Below, piece after piece: positions 24,701-36,885 of a DNA stretch of 64,000 nt. The stretch spans positions 22,289,839 to 22,353,838 of the forward strand of contig CM038465.1 of assembly GCA_021464415.1 (NCBI GenBank). The letters run 5' to 3'. Origin of the DNA: Lonicera japonica. Lineage: Eukaryota; Streptophyta; Magnoliopsida; Dipsacales; Caprifoliaceae. Below the pieces are notes generated by a model. The model saw only the letters and a program-made list of their open reading frames with translations, searched no databases and was not told where the DNA came from. The stretch's first letter is position 1; each line of letters starts with the position of its first letter. The position numbers were made by a program, and so were the translations under genes.

Positions 24701-25416
24701 CTCACCGTCTAGGTAAACCGAATATGAATTGAGTTATGATTACATAGTGGTTGTCTAATCATGAAGATGGATTGATAGCCTTTGCAAAATCGTAGTGTTT
24801 CTATTCAATCCCAGACGAGTCCTTTCCCTCTTTTGTTTGAATGTTTAAACAGTCAATCTCCGATATTGCGTAGTGCTATACATGGCATAGTGAACTTCAT
24901 TTCTATAGCTTGGATGCTTCCGATGAGTCCTCTCAGATTTAAGTACTTTGCTAATAAGTTCATTTTGTAATTTGAGTTCTAAATCGTCAATTATGTTATG
25001 ACCTCCCTAATCAAGTGTGACGTTTATGTTATGACCCCCCTAATCAAGTGCGATGTTATGAACTCATTCGCATTTGACTGTAGATGGCATCGGTGGATTT
25101 ACCTAATCTTATATATCCATAGCCTTGTTGGTTGATGTTCTTTGTCATCCTAGTAATGGGAAATCGTGTTTAGAGTAATTTTCTCTATCCCTTGTTCGGA
25201 TCGAACATCGATGGAAGGCTTTACATGCCTAAGAATCCATTATTCATTCGTTCTCTCATAAAAGTGGCTACTCAAACGTTCATAGTTGAAATATTTCACT
25301 CTGAAGTTGTAAGTGCTCTCTTAAGGAGGGGAAACTCACACTATCGGGAGTGTTGTTTTGTATCTTACCCATCGTTATTTATGTTTCGAGGATGAAACCA
25401 CTTAAGGAGGGGAGAT
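24701..25416 (+). other. Decayed 3' interior of a chromovirus-like gypsy element with purine tract
   Basis: The end reads 'tttcgaggatgaaacc' followed by the purine tract AAGGAGGGGAGAT (25404-25416), the arrangement found just before the 3' LTR of plant chromoviruses (Tekay/Del type). No RT, integrase or chromodomain text survives upstream. Confidence 0.6.
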
Positions 25417-25599
25417 TGTAACACCTTATATTTCATTTCTGAGCCAATCCATCTCCTTAGCTTGTTTAAGATAGAACCACCGTTTCAGGAGTCGATTTTT
25501 GTTCTGGGACCTCTGTGGTTAAGATAATACTTCTAATATACGATTTTGAGCTCGGACAGGCACTAATGGTCCATGGGGTTGACTTAGCTTTAATGGCTA

Positions 25600-27024
25600 T
25601 ATTGTGATAAGTGTTAATACTTGCAAGCGCACGAATCAATTTATAATATAGCGTATAAGCGAGGTCAATCCCACAAAGACTTAAACAGTATGTTTTAAAT
25701 TTTATCTTGTTAATCTTTCACTAATCCCTAATCTAGCCAAGAATAATTGTTGAGAATCAAACTAATTAAATAAATCAAATTAAATAAAATAAAATAAAGC
25801 AAGTAAATTAAATTAATAGAACTAAATTAAATACTACTAAGCAAGATAATAAAATTAATGAATTAATTGACTAGGGTTTTGGAATCATATATTCAATATC
25901 ATCTTCCTTAGTATTCATGCACATAAACTCTACTCTTATCTCGCACTAATTTGGTCTCTTGAGTCTATTAGATGTGGAAAATAAAATCATTAAAAGTCCA
26001 ATTAGTTAAAGAAATACAATTGTAATTCTTCCACAGCCAAACTAATGTTTAAAATCAAAACACTCACTATATCCGTCAAAACACACCCTATATCCGCTCT
26101 TAACAAATCATAAGATGAATCCAACAAAAAATAGCGAGAATCTAATTTTATTTTTTTATCAATTAAAATAGGCATACAATAGGAAGAATTGTATTTAACA
26201 TTAAAGCATTAAATTGGTAGAGTCAATTGGCATGAATACGTGCAATGGAATCAATTAAATATATTCATCCTAACCCTAGCAGAAATTTACGCTAACATAA
26301 TAAAAATTAAATAACAAATAGAATTAAATGAAAACGTACTTGGCATTAATAAAAATAATAATATAAAGTCTTCAATCTTTAAGTCTTCAAAGCAAAAGAA
26401 AATAAAAGGAAAAGAAAGAAAAAGAAAAGAGGAGAGGAATAGTGCACGTCTAGAGGAGCTGCTGGCTGCTTCATGTTGTGTCCATCCACTCCATTTATAA
26501 TTTGGAATAATCTTCATTTAATTAGGATTAGGTTCATTCATGGGCTTGACTTTAATATTGAATGGCTTTGGACTTAGACTTCTTTAAATAAATTGGGCTT
26601 TGAAAACTGCATATGGGCTTCTCGTTAATTAAATTTGGTGGCTGGTGAATGGGCTTGGCCCATTTATTTGAATAAAATTGAATTTTCGCCCATTTACGCT
26701 GCTGCGTCTTGCGTTACAATTTCGAACCTTGAGATGGCTGAATTTGAAAAAGTGCTGAACTGAAAAGTTGTAACTCTCAAAATTCTCTTCAATTTAAGTT
26801 CAAGAATCAAATAATTTGAAGTTCCGAATAAAAAGATATGCTTCTGAAAGTATTGAGTACTTTTAGGTGTCTTCAGAAGCTTTAATTTCTCTGTTTTTCA
26901 CAATCTTCTTAAATTCTTTTTTACTACCTGAAAAGCATTAAAAATATAAATATTAGTAATAATAATTTATTCTCTTTAAATTAAAAACTAACATAATAAA
27001 TTATACCAATTCTTTGGCGCATTA
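25600..27024 (-). repeat. Gypsy-A 3' LTR
   Basis: It pairs with 34622-36067 with only occasional mismatches, for example 'cacgaatcaatttataatat' in both. The left end reads TATTGTGATAAG where the other LTR has TGTTGTGATAAA, and the right end GCATTA where the other has GCATCA, so both terminal dinucleotides have suffered transitions. The minus-strand purine tract GGGGGAAATT lies at 27025-27034, directly upstream of this LTR in element orientation. Confidence 0.9.
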
Positions 27025-29157
27025 AATTTCCCCCAACTTATACTTTGCTAATCCTCGAGCAAAGCTAAAATTCTTAAAATAATTTTTTTCTTAAATTCAA
27101 GATTTTCAATATAATTCCAATACAATGGTTCTTTTTCTTTTAAAATTTGCTTCCCTTTTATTCACCAATGTAACTAACTCAACAAAGACATCCAAACACC
27201 CACGTACTAAAGCAGTGTGATACACATACAATATCAAAGTTCTCCAACTAGCAAGATTAATAAAATATTTCATTCTCACCAATCTTCATCGTACGTGTGT
27301 GAATTAACAACAACATAACATCATCGATATCAAAGAAAGAAAACTTTCAAATCCCATCCAAACTATGCTTTGACTCAATTCCTCACACGGCATACACTCA
27401 ACAAATGAAACTCTCGAGAATAAGGTGTATTTGCTCTCATTACATACGGGCTATAAAGAGTAGATACACGCAATCGCATGTATATTTGAAAAACACTATA
27501 AGTGAAAAGAATATTCGTCTCATGAACGAATATATCCCACTAAAAAAGCGGAATGCATAAATAGATTCCCTTCCACCACTCTCACCTCTAAACCATATTC
27601 CAAAGAATCATTAGGACTTTTTTCTAGGTTGTAACGTAAGGCTTAGGGTAAGGGTATCAAATGAAGGGTATATATGGGATTCAAAAATCTAAGAAATAAA
27701 TTGAAATATAAAATTAACACTTTGGGCTTAACTTTTGACTTCATATGAGCTTTTTCATTTTTTTCATCTTTTCAATTCTTTTTTTATTTATTTCTTTTGT
27801 AGATCTCCTCTTTATCTTCACATATTTATTTTTATTTTGATATTTGAATGAGATTTCATAACTTATATTTTTTTCCATTTTGTTTTCACTTTTTTTTCTT
27901 TCATACTTTTTCCAAGCTCATTTTTCACTATTGCCCATACACAAGATAAATAATCTCAAAATATTCTTAGATAAAAGGGTAGGCTATAAATATGGGTTAA
28001 ACTTCTAACTGGAGTAGGGTAAGGATATCGGGTTAACAAAGAAAGGCTCATATAAAATTGCTCAAAGGGGTGACTAGCGGTATAAATGAAAAGATAGGAT
28101 AAGGCTAATATGTAGGCTACCAAAGACGGCCTAAATCACTTCCTATGGTTTATAGTTCTTCAGTTCAAGTAGTATCAAGGATCTTTGAAAAAAATTGCAT
28201 TTCATAGACATACCTTTCTAGTGTTCAATCAAAACAAAGAATAATGAGACTACATAATGAATTACGCTTTTCAAAAATTTAGAGTTGATATAAATCCCTC
28301 AAAAAGGACGATTGGCTCAAATTCTCACAGGATATTTAATCTCCACATTTATGTTCTTCAAAATTTTAAGTTATGCTCACTCATCCATCTAATCATGTAT
28401 TATTTGTCACATATGTGAAAATATAATGAAGATCGAAAATCATGAAATTTCTATTAATAATGATAGTAAGAGAGCTAAGCATGCACATGTAAAGTATTAG
28501 GACGAATACATTATCGTTAGCACACTGATTAGAAAGGAAATTTCAATAAAAATCAAATAACCATTGCAATTTTTTTTTTTAAAATAAATGCTATTTTCTT
28601 TATTTTATTTTTAATATATGCAGGACTAGCAAAGTTAACAATTTTATCCACTCCCCCAACTTGAATGTTACTTTGTCCTCAAAGGAATACATTAAATTAA
28701 AATTTAAAATACTAAGGAGGGATGTAAGATATCACCTGGATATACGATTTATCAAATAAAATAATTCCTGCACACTAGATAAAACTTTAAGCACAAAAAG
28801 ATTGTTAATGGTTTCAATAATATAAATGGCATTCAAAAATATGTGAGAATAAATTCATAGCCAAATATCACCACTCAATATTTAATTTCTCATAAATCAA
28901 TAATCTAAAAAGTTGAGGATCATTCAACATATATATAACCATAAGCTTAAAAATATAATCAAAATAAATATAGCAATTAAGCTCAAGATAATAAGACGTC
29001 ATTATATAATCATGACCTACTAGATAAGAAAAATAATCACTTGGTGGTGGCCATGGGTCTTGAAATATACGAAAAAAATTATGATCATTCTTACAAGAAT
29101 TATAAGCATCATAGATATTATCATTCACATTGGGCTCAAAATAAGGATACTTAAAAT
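27025..29157 (-). other. Gypsy-A 3' non-coding interior
   Basis: AT-rich, with no RT or integrase motif on either strand where pol would be expected. The small frame at 28868-29128 (minus, 86 aa, Tyr/Asp-rich) continues the region after protease but resembles nothing I know. Confidence 0.7.
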
Positions 29158-31741
29158 TTAACGCTTCAACATTATGCTTAAAATTTCTAATGGTGTTGGA
29201 AATAAATTACTAAGTTCAATCTCATCTTGAATTTCATTATCATGCAAAAAATTTAGGTCCATTGTTATACTATTTTCAAATTGAGAAAAATCGCTAGAAC
29301 ATTTGTTTAAGAAATTATCAATATTTTCATCCAATTCATTAGAATTAATATCACAAAGAGAATTAAGAAAAACACTAGCCTCACAAGATATATCATCATC
29401 AATTGGACCACAAATTGTTAAAAAATCTTCTAATGATATGTTACTACAGTTCACATCTTCTTTTAAAGAAAAATAATCAACATTATTTTCAAAAAATTTA
29501 TCTTTCACTAGACTATCAATTAAATTAATTTGACGAACACATTCATCTTTATAGTCTAAGGATGTTTTAGTTACATCAAAAATATTAAGTTCAGCAGTGA
29601 GATTGCCAAAAGATAACTTCATCACACCATTCCGGCAATTTATAAGAGCATTAGATGTCGCTAAAAATGGTCTACCTAAAATTACCGGTATTTTCCCTTT
29701 TATATTATGAGTAGGTTGAGTATCAGTAACAACAAAATCAACTGGATAATAAAATGTATCAACCTTAATCAAAACATCTTCTATGACTCCTCTAGGAATT
29801 TTTATAGATCTATCAACCAATTGAAGTGTCATAGGTGTAGAATTTAATTTTCCAAGTTCTAATTTCTCATAAACAGAATACAGTAAAACATTCACACTAG
29901 CCCCTAAATCTAGTAAAGCACGCTCTATATGATGGTCCCCTATTTTACAGGATATAGTAGGATAACCTGGATCTTTATATTTAATAGGAATTTTGAATTG
30001 AATTATGGAGCTTGCTTGTTCAGCTAGGAATGCCTTTTTAGGAACATTAGTTTTCCTCTTTTGAATTACTAAATCTTTAAGAAACTTAGCGTATGAAGGG
30101 ACTTGTTTAATTGCATCTAGGAATGGTATATTAATATGAATTTGCTTAAATACGTCTTGAATTTCTTCAAATTGAGCTTCCTTCCTATTGTCTTTTAGTC
30201 TTTGAGGAAACGGGGCTTTAGGCATAAACTTTCTAACTTCAACTTCTTTTGAATCATTAGGATTAATGATATGATTAAATTCTTTAATAGAAGTTTTCGA
30301 CTCCTTGGGAATACTTTCATTCACTTTTTCCTCTAATTCTTTTTCATTACTTACTTGCATTCTAACTTGATTATCAATCTGACGCCTTGATCGTAAAGTA
30401 GTGATTACAATAACTTTCCCTTGATTATATTCAAAAGATGGACTTTGAATTTGATTAACATTATTATTAATAATACCTTTAGGATTAGGGACATGTTGAC
30501 TAGGAAATTTTCCTTTTTCTCGCTCTATTAACTGGTTAGCTAATTGACCAATCTGATTCTCTAAACGTGTTATTGTTTGGGTATTTATTAAAGTGGTATT
30601 TTTAACCTCATTCATAAATGATTTCAAATTATCTTTTAGGGATGAAAATTGTTGTTGCGTAACAAAAGATGTGGCATTATTCATGTTCACAGGAGCTCTA
30701 AAACCTAGTGGGTTTTGAAGAATGTTATTATTATGATTTCCCATATTATTAATTGGTTGATTTTGGGACCATGAAAAATTAGGATGATTTCTCCACCCGG
30801 GATTATAAGTGTCTGAACAAGGATTGTGATTTTCCCTATATTCATTCATAACATTTACTTGCTCTAGATTGTCTACAGTGTACCCTAACATAGATGGACA
30901 CGATGTAGCAACATGTATAGGACTAGCACAAATAGAGCACACTTCATTCTACACAAAGTTGAACGGATTATTAGATAGTTTCATCGTTAAGTCTTCTAAT
31001 TTTTTATTTAGACTATCTAATTGTCTTCTAGTTTCTACATCCTCATAAATTTCATAAATTTCCCCCTTTTTAGATTGAGATTGCATTCCCCTCTTAGAAA
31101 AGTCCCATTGTTGAGAACTTTCAATCAAATTCTCTAAGAATTGATAAGCTTCATCTTCATTTAGACTTAGAAAACTACCCCTATTCATAGATTCTATCAT
31201 ATTTCGATTAGTTTGTGAGAGACCATTATAAAAATATTGAATTAATCTCTAAGTTTCAAAACCATGATGTGGGCATCTAAGTAATATATCTTTAAATCTT
31301 TCCCATGCTTCAAAGACTTTTTCCTCGTCTTTTTGGCAAAAATCGATTATTTTTCTTCTAAGTTCATTAGTTTTAGCCATAGGAAAGAATTTTGTCAAAA
31401 ATTTAGTAACTAACCCATCCCAAGTCGTGATAGATCTCGAGGGTAAAGAGTTTAACCAAGCTTTAGCTTTATTTTTTAGAGAAAAGGGGAATAAACGCAA
31501 TCTAATGGATTCATCAGAAAAATTTTGAAATCTAAAAGTAGTGCATATTTCTAAAAAGTCTTTTAAATGAAGATAATGATCTTCCATCTCTAAGCCATTA
31601 AAAGTACGGAGCAATTGAATTACTTGCGGTTTTAATTCTAAGTGAATTGTTGTAGTAGCCGTTAAACAATGCATAAAGGAGGATTAGTAGATATGGGAGC
31701 AAAGAGTTCTTTTAAAGTCCTATTGTCTTCACGATCCCCCA
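29158..31741 (-). pseudogene. Gypsy-A gag and aspartic protease
   Basis: Gag builds the particle and the protease matures it. The start is probably the ATG at 31739-31741 (MGDREDNRTLKELFAP), parallel to MANEERTLRELTAP of Gypsy-B. A frameshift near 31670 follows, then the retrotransposon gag domain in 31674-31249 (FPFSLKNKAKAWLNSLPSRS, TKFFPMAKTNELRRKI, EAWERFKDILLRCPHHG). In-frame stops lie at 31249-31251 and 30949-30951; the frame is otherwise continuous to 29158. The zinc knuckle is CSICASPIHVATSC (about 30939-30898, C-x2-C-x4-H-x4-C). In the last 594-aa piece the protease has LDLGASVNVL (catalytic Asp, about 29920) and ILGRPFLAT (about 29680). An acidic, asparagine-rich tail ends the frame at 29158. 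No pol follows. Confidence 0.88.
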
Positions 31742-32215
31742 TCTTTAATTCTTCTTCAAATAAATGATTAATTTCTAAATTTTCTATCCTATGAAGCCTC
31801 ACTTTTCCTAGTTTCCAACAAATGCTCATAAACTAAACAATTTCTTTTTTTAATTTTTTAATAATAATACTAATAAAAATAATATTAATAATAACTTATT
31901 TAAAAGGTATTAATAATAAATTTAATTAAATAATAATATTAAAAATAATAATCTAATATATATTGGAGTAACTAAAAGGTTTCTTTGTTGCTGGCAAGTA
32001 TTGAACTTGTAACCTCTTCTATCCAAAATACTACACTTACCAGCTAGGAGATAAACAATTAATATAATAAGTTGCACCACTGTTTATATATTGTTTCGTA
32101 CCCAGATCTTTTAATTACACCAAAAATAAATAAACAAACCAATTTTTTTTAGAGTATATATATCTGAATATTTTGTTTTATGCTTTTTTTTTTTGTTTTT
32201 ATATATATATATATA
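31742..32215. other. Gypsy-A leader, proximal part
   Basis: AT-rich DNA between the gag start and the Helitron, ending in a poly-T and an (AT)n run at 32185-32215. No gene. Confidence 0.6.
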
Positions 32216-34535
32216 TCTATATTATAAAACATCATCTTTGACCAAATTTTTTTACAAAAAGTATAAGAATCTAATGGTTAAAAATACACATGTTATGGTG
32301 TGCATTAGTTCTACACCATTGGATGAGTTTTATACACACATCAAGATGTCACATCAAAGTTAAAACACTCACACCAATAATATACACACAATAAACTCTC
32401 AAATACTAATAATTTTGTCTACATTAAAAATGCCATAACTTAAAATAAAAAATTCAAAATTTAATAAAAATTCAATATTTAAAATCTACTAATCATGATC
32501 AATTAAACAAGATCCATCATAACTATATAATTATGCAAAAAAAAATTCGAGAAAAATTATTGCATAACATTTAAAGACATACATTATCTATATTATAAAA
32601 CATGAAGTTTGACTAAATTTATTTTCAAAAAGTATAAAATTTAATGGTTACAAATATACATATTATGGTGTGCATTAACTCTACTCCATTGGATAAATTT
32701 TATACACACATCAAGATGTCACATCAAAGTTAAAATATTCGCACCAATAATTTTTTCTATATTAAAAATGTCATAACTTAAAATAAAAATTTCAAAATTT
32801 AATATTTAAAATCTACTAATCAAGATCAATTAAATAACATCCATCACGACTGTACACACAATAATTTCTCACACAAAGTTAAAACATTCACACCAATAAT
32901 ATACACACAATAATTTCTCACACACCGATAATTTTTTCTATCTATATAAAACACCATCTTTGACAAAAAAAAGTTCCAAAAAATATAAAAATCTAATGGT
33001 TAAAAATACACATGTTATGGTGTGTATTAGTTCTACACCATTAGATGAGTTTTATACACACATCAAGATGTCACATTAAAGTTAAAACACTCACACCAAT
33101 AATATACACACAATAAACTCTCACATACTAATAATTTTGTCTACAATAAAAATGTCAAAACTTAAAATAAAAAATAAAAAATTTAATAAAAATTTAATAT
33201 TTAAAATCTACTAATCAAAATCAATTAAAAAAGATCCATTATGACTATATAATTATGCAAAAAAAATCAAGAAAAATTATTGTATAACATTTAAGGACGT
33301 ACATTATCTATATCATAAATTATCAAGTTTGATTAAATTTATTCTCAAAAAGTATAAAAATCTAATGGTTGAAAATATACATATTATGGTGTGCATTAAC
33401 TCTACTACATTGAATGAATTTTATACACACATTAAGATGTCACATAAAAGTTAAAACATTCACACCAATAATGTTTTCTATATTAAAAATGTCATAACTT
33501 AAAATAAAAAATTCAAAATTTAATAAAAATTTAATATTTAAAATATACTAATCAAGATCAATTAAATAACATCCATCATGACTATAAAAGTATGTAAAAA
33601 AACTAAGAATTATTAAGTAATATTTAACACCAATAATATACACAAAGTAAACTTTCACACACCAATAAATTTGTTTTTACATTAAAAATGTCATAACTTA
33701 AAATAAAAAATAAAAAATTTAATATTTAAACTCTACTAATGAAGAAAATTTATATAAAAAAATTAATATTTAAATATACTAATCAAGGTCAATTAAACAA
33801 GATTAATCTTAAAATAACAAAATTAATATTTAATTTTTAAAATATACTAATCAATAAATTTAATAAAAATTTAATATTTAAATCTACTAATCAAGATCAA
33901 TTAAACAAGATCCATCATGGCTATAGAATTATGTAAAAATAAATAAATTATTAAGTAACATTTAACACCGATAATATGCACACAATAAATTTGCACACAC
34001 CAATCATTTTTTCTACATTAAAAGTGTCATAACTTAAACTAAAAAAATTAAAATTTAATATTTAAAATCTGCTAATCAAGATCAATTAAACGAGATCCAT
34101 CATGACTATAGAATTATGTAAAAATAATAATAAAAATTATTGAATAATATTTAAGAACGTACTTTACGTACTCATACATTATTGGTCATCTCAGTATGTC
34201 ATTTTTAGGAATAATCACAATATATCAGTCAATTTTTTAAACTATTTTCAAATCATACCAACAGACGTAATTGAATTATTTTCACATATGGCCTTGAGTT
34301 TAATTTTTAAAAACTTATATTGCCGAGATCAAAAAAAGATAAAAAAAAAATATGATTAAAAAATTCTCTAAAATTAAAAATAAGTCGGTCCAGTCCAGTC
34401 TACTTTTAGTTTTTTTAACATGAAAATATATTGAACCTAAGTTTGTTGATTTAGATTCATTACACGTTACTTCTTTTTATCTTATTATTAGTTCTTATTT
34501 AATTTACCGTGCCTAATGGCACATGTATACCCTAG
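32216..34535 (+). mobile_element. Non-autonomous Helitron with tandemly repeated 5' region
   Basis: The 5' end TCTATATTATAAAAC follows an A (32215). The 3' end is CTAG (34532-34535), followed by T (34536) and preceded by the hairpin GTGCC-taat-GGCAC (34509-34522) nine bases upstream. These are the Helitron hallmarks: TC start, 3' hairpin, CTRR end, insertion between A and T. Related 5'-like starts recur at 32587, 32941 and 33307 (spacing 371, 354, 366), each followed by the same blocks ('atggtgtgcattaactctac', 'cacatcaagatgtcacat', 'ctactaatcaagatcaatt'). Shorter, more degenerate pieces follow to about 34150. No Rep/helicase coding. It lies in the leader of Gypsy-A. Confidence 0.85.
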
Positions 34536-34597
34536 TACATATATAAAGAAACTAGTAGAAGGATTGTAATTACTAAATTAATAAGATAAGATTAGAG

Positions 34598-34615
34598 TCC
34601 CCGGAAACGGCGCCA
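34598..34615 (-). other. Gypsy-A primer binding site (tRNA-Asp)
   Basis: The plus strand reads TCCCCGGAAACGGCGCCA, the 3' end of plant tRNA-Asp(GTC) except for one base (A for C at 34605). It stands six bases inside the 5' LTR, the proper place on the minus strand. Gypsy-B has the perfect version. Confidence 0.9.
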
Positions 34616-34621
34616 AAAACT

Positions 34622-36067
34622 TGTTGTGATAAATTTTAATAACTCACAAACGCACGAATCAATTTATAATATAGCGTATAAGCGAGGTCGATCCCGCAGA
34701 GACTTAAACAGTATGTTTTAAATTTTGTCATATTAATCTTTCACTAATCCTTAATCTAGCCAAGAATAATTGATGAGAATCAAACTAATTAAATAAATCA
34801 AATTAAACAAAATAAAATAAAGCAAGTAAATTAAATTAATAGAAATAAATTAAATACTACTAAGCAAGATAATAAAATTAATGAATTAATTGATTAGGGT
34901 TTTGGAATCATGTATTCAATATCATCTTTCTTAGTATTCATGCACATAAACTCTACTCTTATCTCGCACTAATTTGGTCTCTTGACTCTATTAGATGCGG
35001 AAAATAAAATCATTAAAGTCCAATTAGTTAAAGAAATCCAATTGTAATTCTTCCACAGCTAGACTAATGAATAAAATCAAAACACTCACTATATCCGTCA
35101 AAACACACCCTATATCCACTCTTAACAAATCATAAGGTGAATCCAACAAAAAATAGCGAGAATCCAATTTGATTTTTTTATCAATTAAAATAGGCATACA
35201 ATAGGAAGAATTGTATTTAACATTAAAGCATTAAATTGGTAGAATCAATTGGCATGAATACGTGCAATGGAATCAATTAAATATATGCATCCTAACTCTA
35301 GCACAAATTTACACTAACATAATAAAAATTAAATAACAAATAGAATTAAAAGAAAACTTACTTGGCATTAATAAAAAAAATAATATAAAGTCTTCAATGC
35401 AAAACAAAATAAAAGGAAAAGAAAGAAGAAGAAAAGAGGAAAGGAATAGTGCACGTCAAGAAAGAAGAAGAAAAGAGGAAAGGAATAGTGCACGTCTAGA
35501 GGAGCTGCTGGCTGCTTCATGTTGTGTCCGTCCTCTCCATTTATAATTTGGAATAATCCCCATTTAATTATGATTAGGTTCATTCATGGGCTTGACTTTA
35601 ATATTAAATGGCTTTGGACTTAGACTTTTTTAAATAAATTGGGCTTTGAAAACTGCATATGGGTTACTCATTAATTAAATTTGGTGGCTGGTGAATGGGC
35701 TTAGCCCATTTATTTGAATAAAATTGAATTTTCGCCCATTTATGCTGCTGCGTCTTGCGTTGCAATTTCGGACCTCGAGATGGCTGAATTTGAAAAAGTG
35801 TTGAACTGGAAAGTTGTAGCTCTCGAAATTCTCTTCAATTTATGCTCAAGAATCGCATTATTTGAGGTCCCGAGTAAAAAGATATGCCTCTGAAAGTATT
35901 AAATACTTTTAGGTGTCTTCACAAGTTTTAATTTCTTTATTTTTCACAATCTTCATAAATTCTTTTCTACTACCTGAAAAGCATTAAAAATATAAATATT
36001 AGTAATAATTTATGCTCTTTAAATTAAAAACTAACATAATAAATTATACCAATTCTTTGGCGCATCA
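34622..36067 (-). repeat. Gypsy-A 5' LTR
   Basis: Plus-strand ends are TGTTGTGATAAA (34622) and GGCGCATCA (36067), giving intact TG...CA. It contains a duplicated 41-bp segment with 'aagaaagaagaagaaaagag' at about 35418 and 35460 that is single in the left LTR. Confidence 0.9.
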
Positions 36068-36329
36068 GGCTACATACCCTGGTCCGCGTAGAGGGATCCC
36101 GTTGTATTAGCGGTATACTCTATGATCCGTGTAGAGGGATCCCGCTTTGGGAGCAACGTACTCTATGGTCCAGCTAGGGGGACCGCGCTAGGCGCCATAC
36201 CCTACACATTTAGGTGGTCCACGGGGGGACACAGCCTTGGGGGCTGTATACTCTAGCCTTGGGGGCTTAGATCCCGATCGATGTGCACAGTCGAAAAATC
36301 CTAGATGTTGGAGATGAGATAGTTGGATG

Positions 36330-36885
36330 TAGGGGTGTGCACAGTTTGGTTAACCGAACCATGCGGTTTAAGCGTGGACCAAACCGACATTTCGGTTTTG
36401 GTAGAATGGTCAACCGAACCGAACCGGTGAAGGCTTAAAAGCGGTCGGGGTCGGTTTTGTCGGTGTCGGTTCGGTTGGAGTCGGTTATTTCGGTTTTGGG
36501 CTCAGACAATTGGGCTTATTTGATATTATTGGGCCATGACTTAAAAAATATTTTTTTTATTATTGGACCATGACTTAAAGTCATTTTTAATGAAAAAATT
36601 GGGCTTCTTTTTAATTAATGTGATACTTTTCTTCTTAAATCATTTAAGTTTTAAAGGGAATAAATTTATACAACGAACCAATAGATGCATGACACGTGTA
36701 ATGTCGGTTCGGTTCGGTTTTCACCGGCTATTTAACACCGGTAACCGACAACAGAACCGAGCCATTTCGGTTTTAATTTTTTTCAACCGAACCGAGACCA
36801 AACACTTCAAAAACCGGCTAATTCAGTTCTGGCCGGGCCGATTCGGGCCGGTTTTTTGGTTTTTCGGTTTTTTTGCAGACCCCTA
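36330..36885. mobile_element. hAT-type non-autonomous element (556 bp), 8-bp TSD
   Basis: The ends are TAGGGGTGTGCA (36330) and TGCAGACCCCTA (36885), imperfect inverted repeats of a form well known in plant hAT elements. GTTGGATG occurs on both sides (36322-36329, 36886-36893); an 8-bp duplication is diagnostic of hAT. The interior is rich in alternating CGGTT/AACCG motifs ('ggttcggttttcaccggc', 'caaccgaaccgagacc') that can pair with each other. No transposase; the open frame across it is chance. Confidence 0.93.

Larger units (their letters stand above)
25600..36067 (-). mobile_element. Gypsy-A: gag-protease-only gypsy element (tRNA-Asp primed), TSD GGCTA
   Basis: Two LTRs (25600-27024 and 34622-36067) flank a 7.6-kb interior; GGCTA stands at 25595-25599 and 36068-36072. 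On the minus strand the order is 5' LTR, primer site, non-coding leader (with a Helitron), gag-protease, about 2 kb of non-coding DNA, purine tract, 3' LTR. No RT, RNase H or integrase motif is present, so the element would have depended on a relative for movement, as described for TR-GAG-type elements. Its gag resembles that of Gypsy-B. Confidence 0.9.

Noticed and set aside
28868..29128. 86-codon Tyr/Asp-rich frame after Gypsy-A protease
   Set aside because: No domain recognised; could be the start of a lost pol linker or chance. Not listed as a gene.
32216..34200. Possible CRISPR-like or satellite array
   Set aside because: Units are ~360 bp, diverged and bounded by Helitron ends; the context is plant nuclear DNA.
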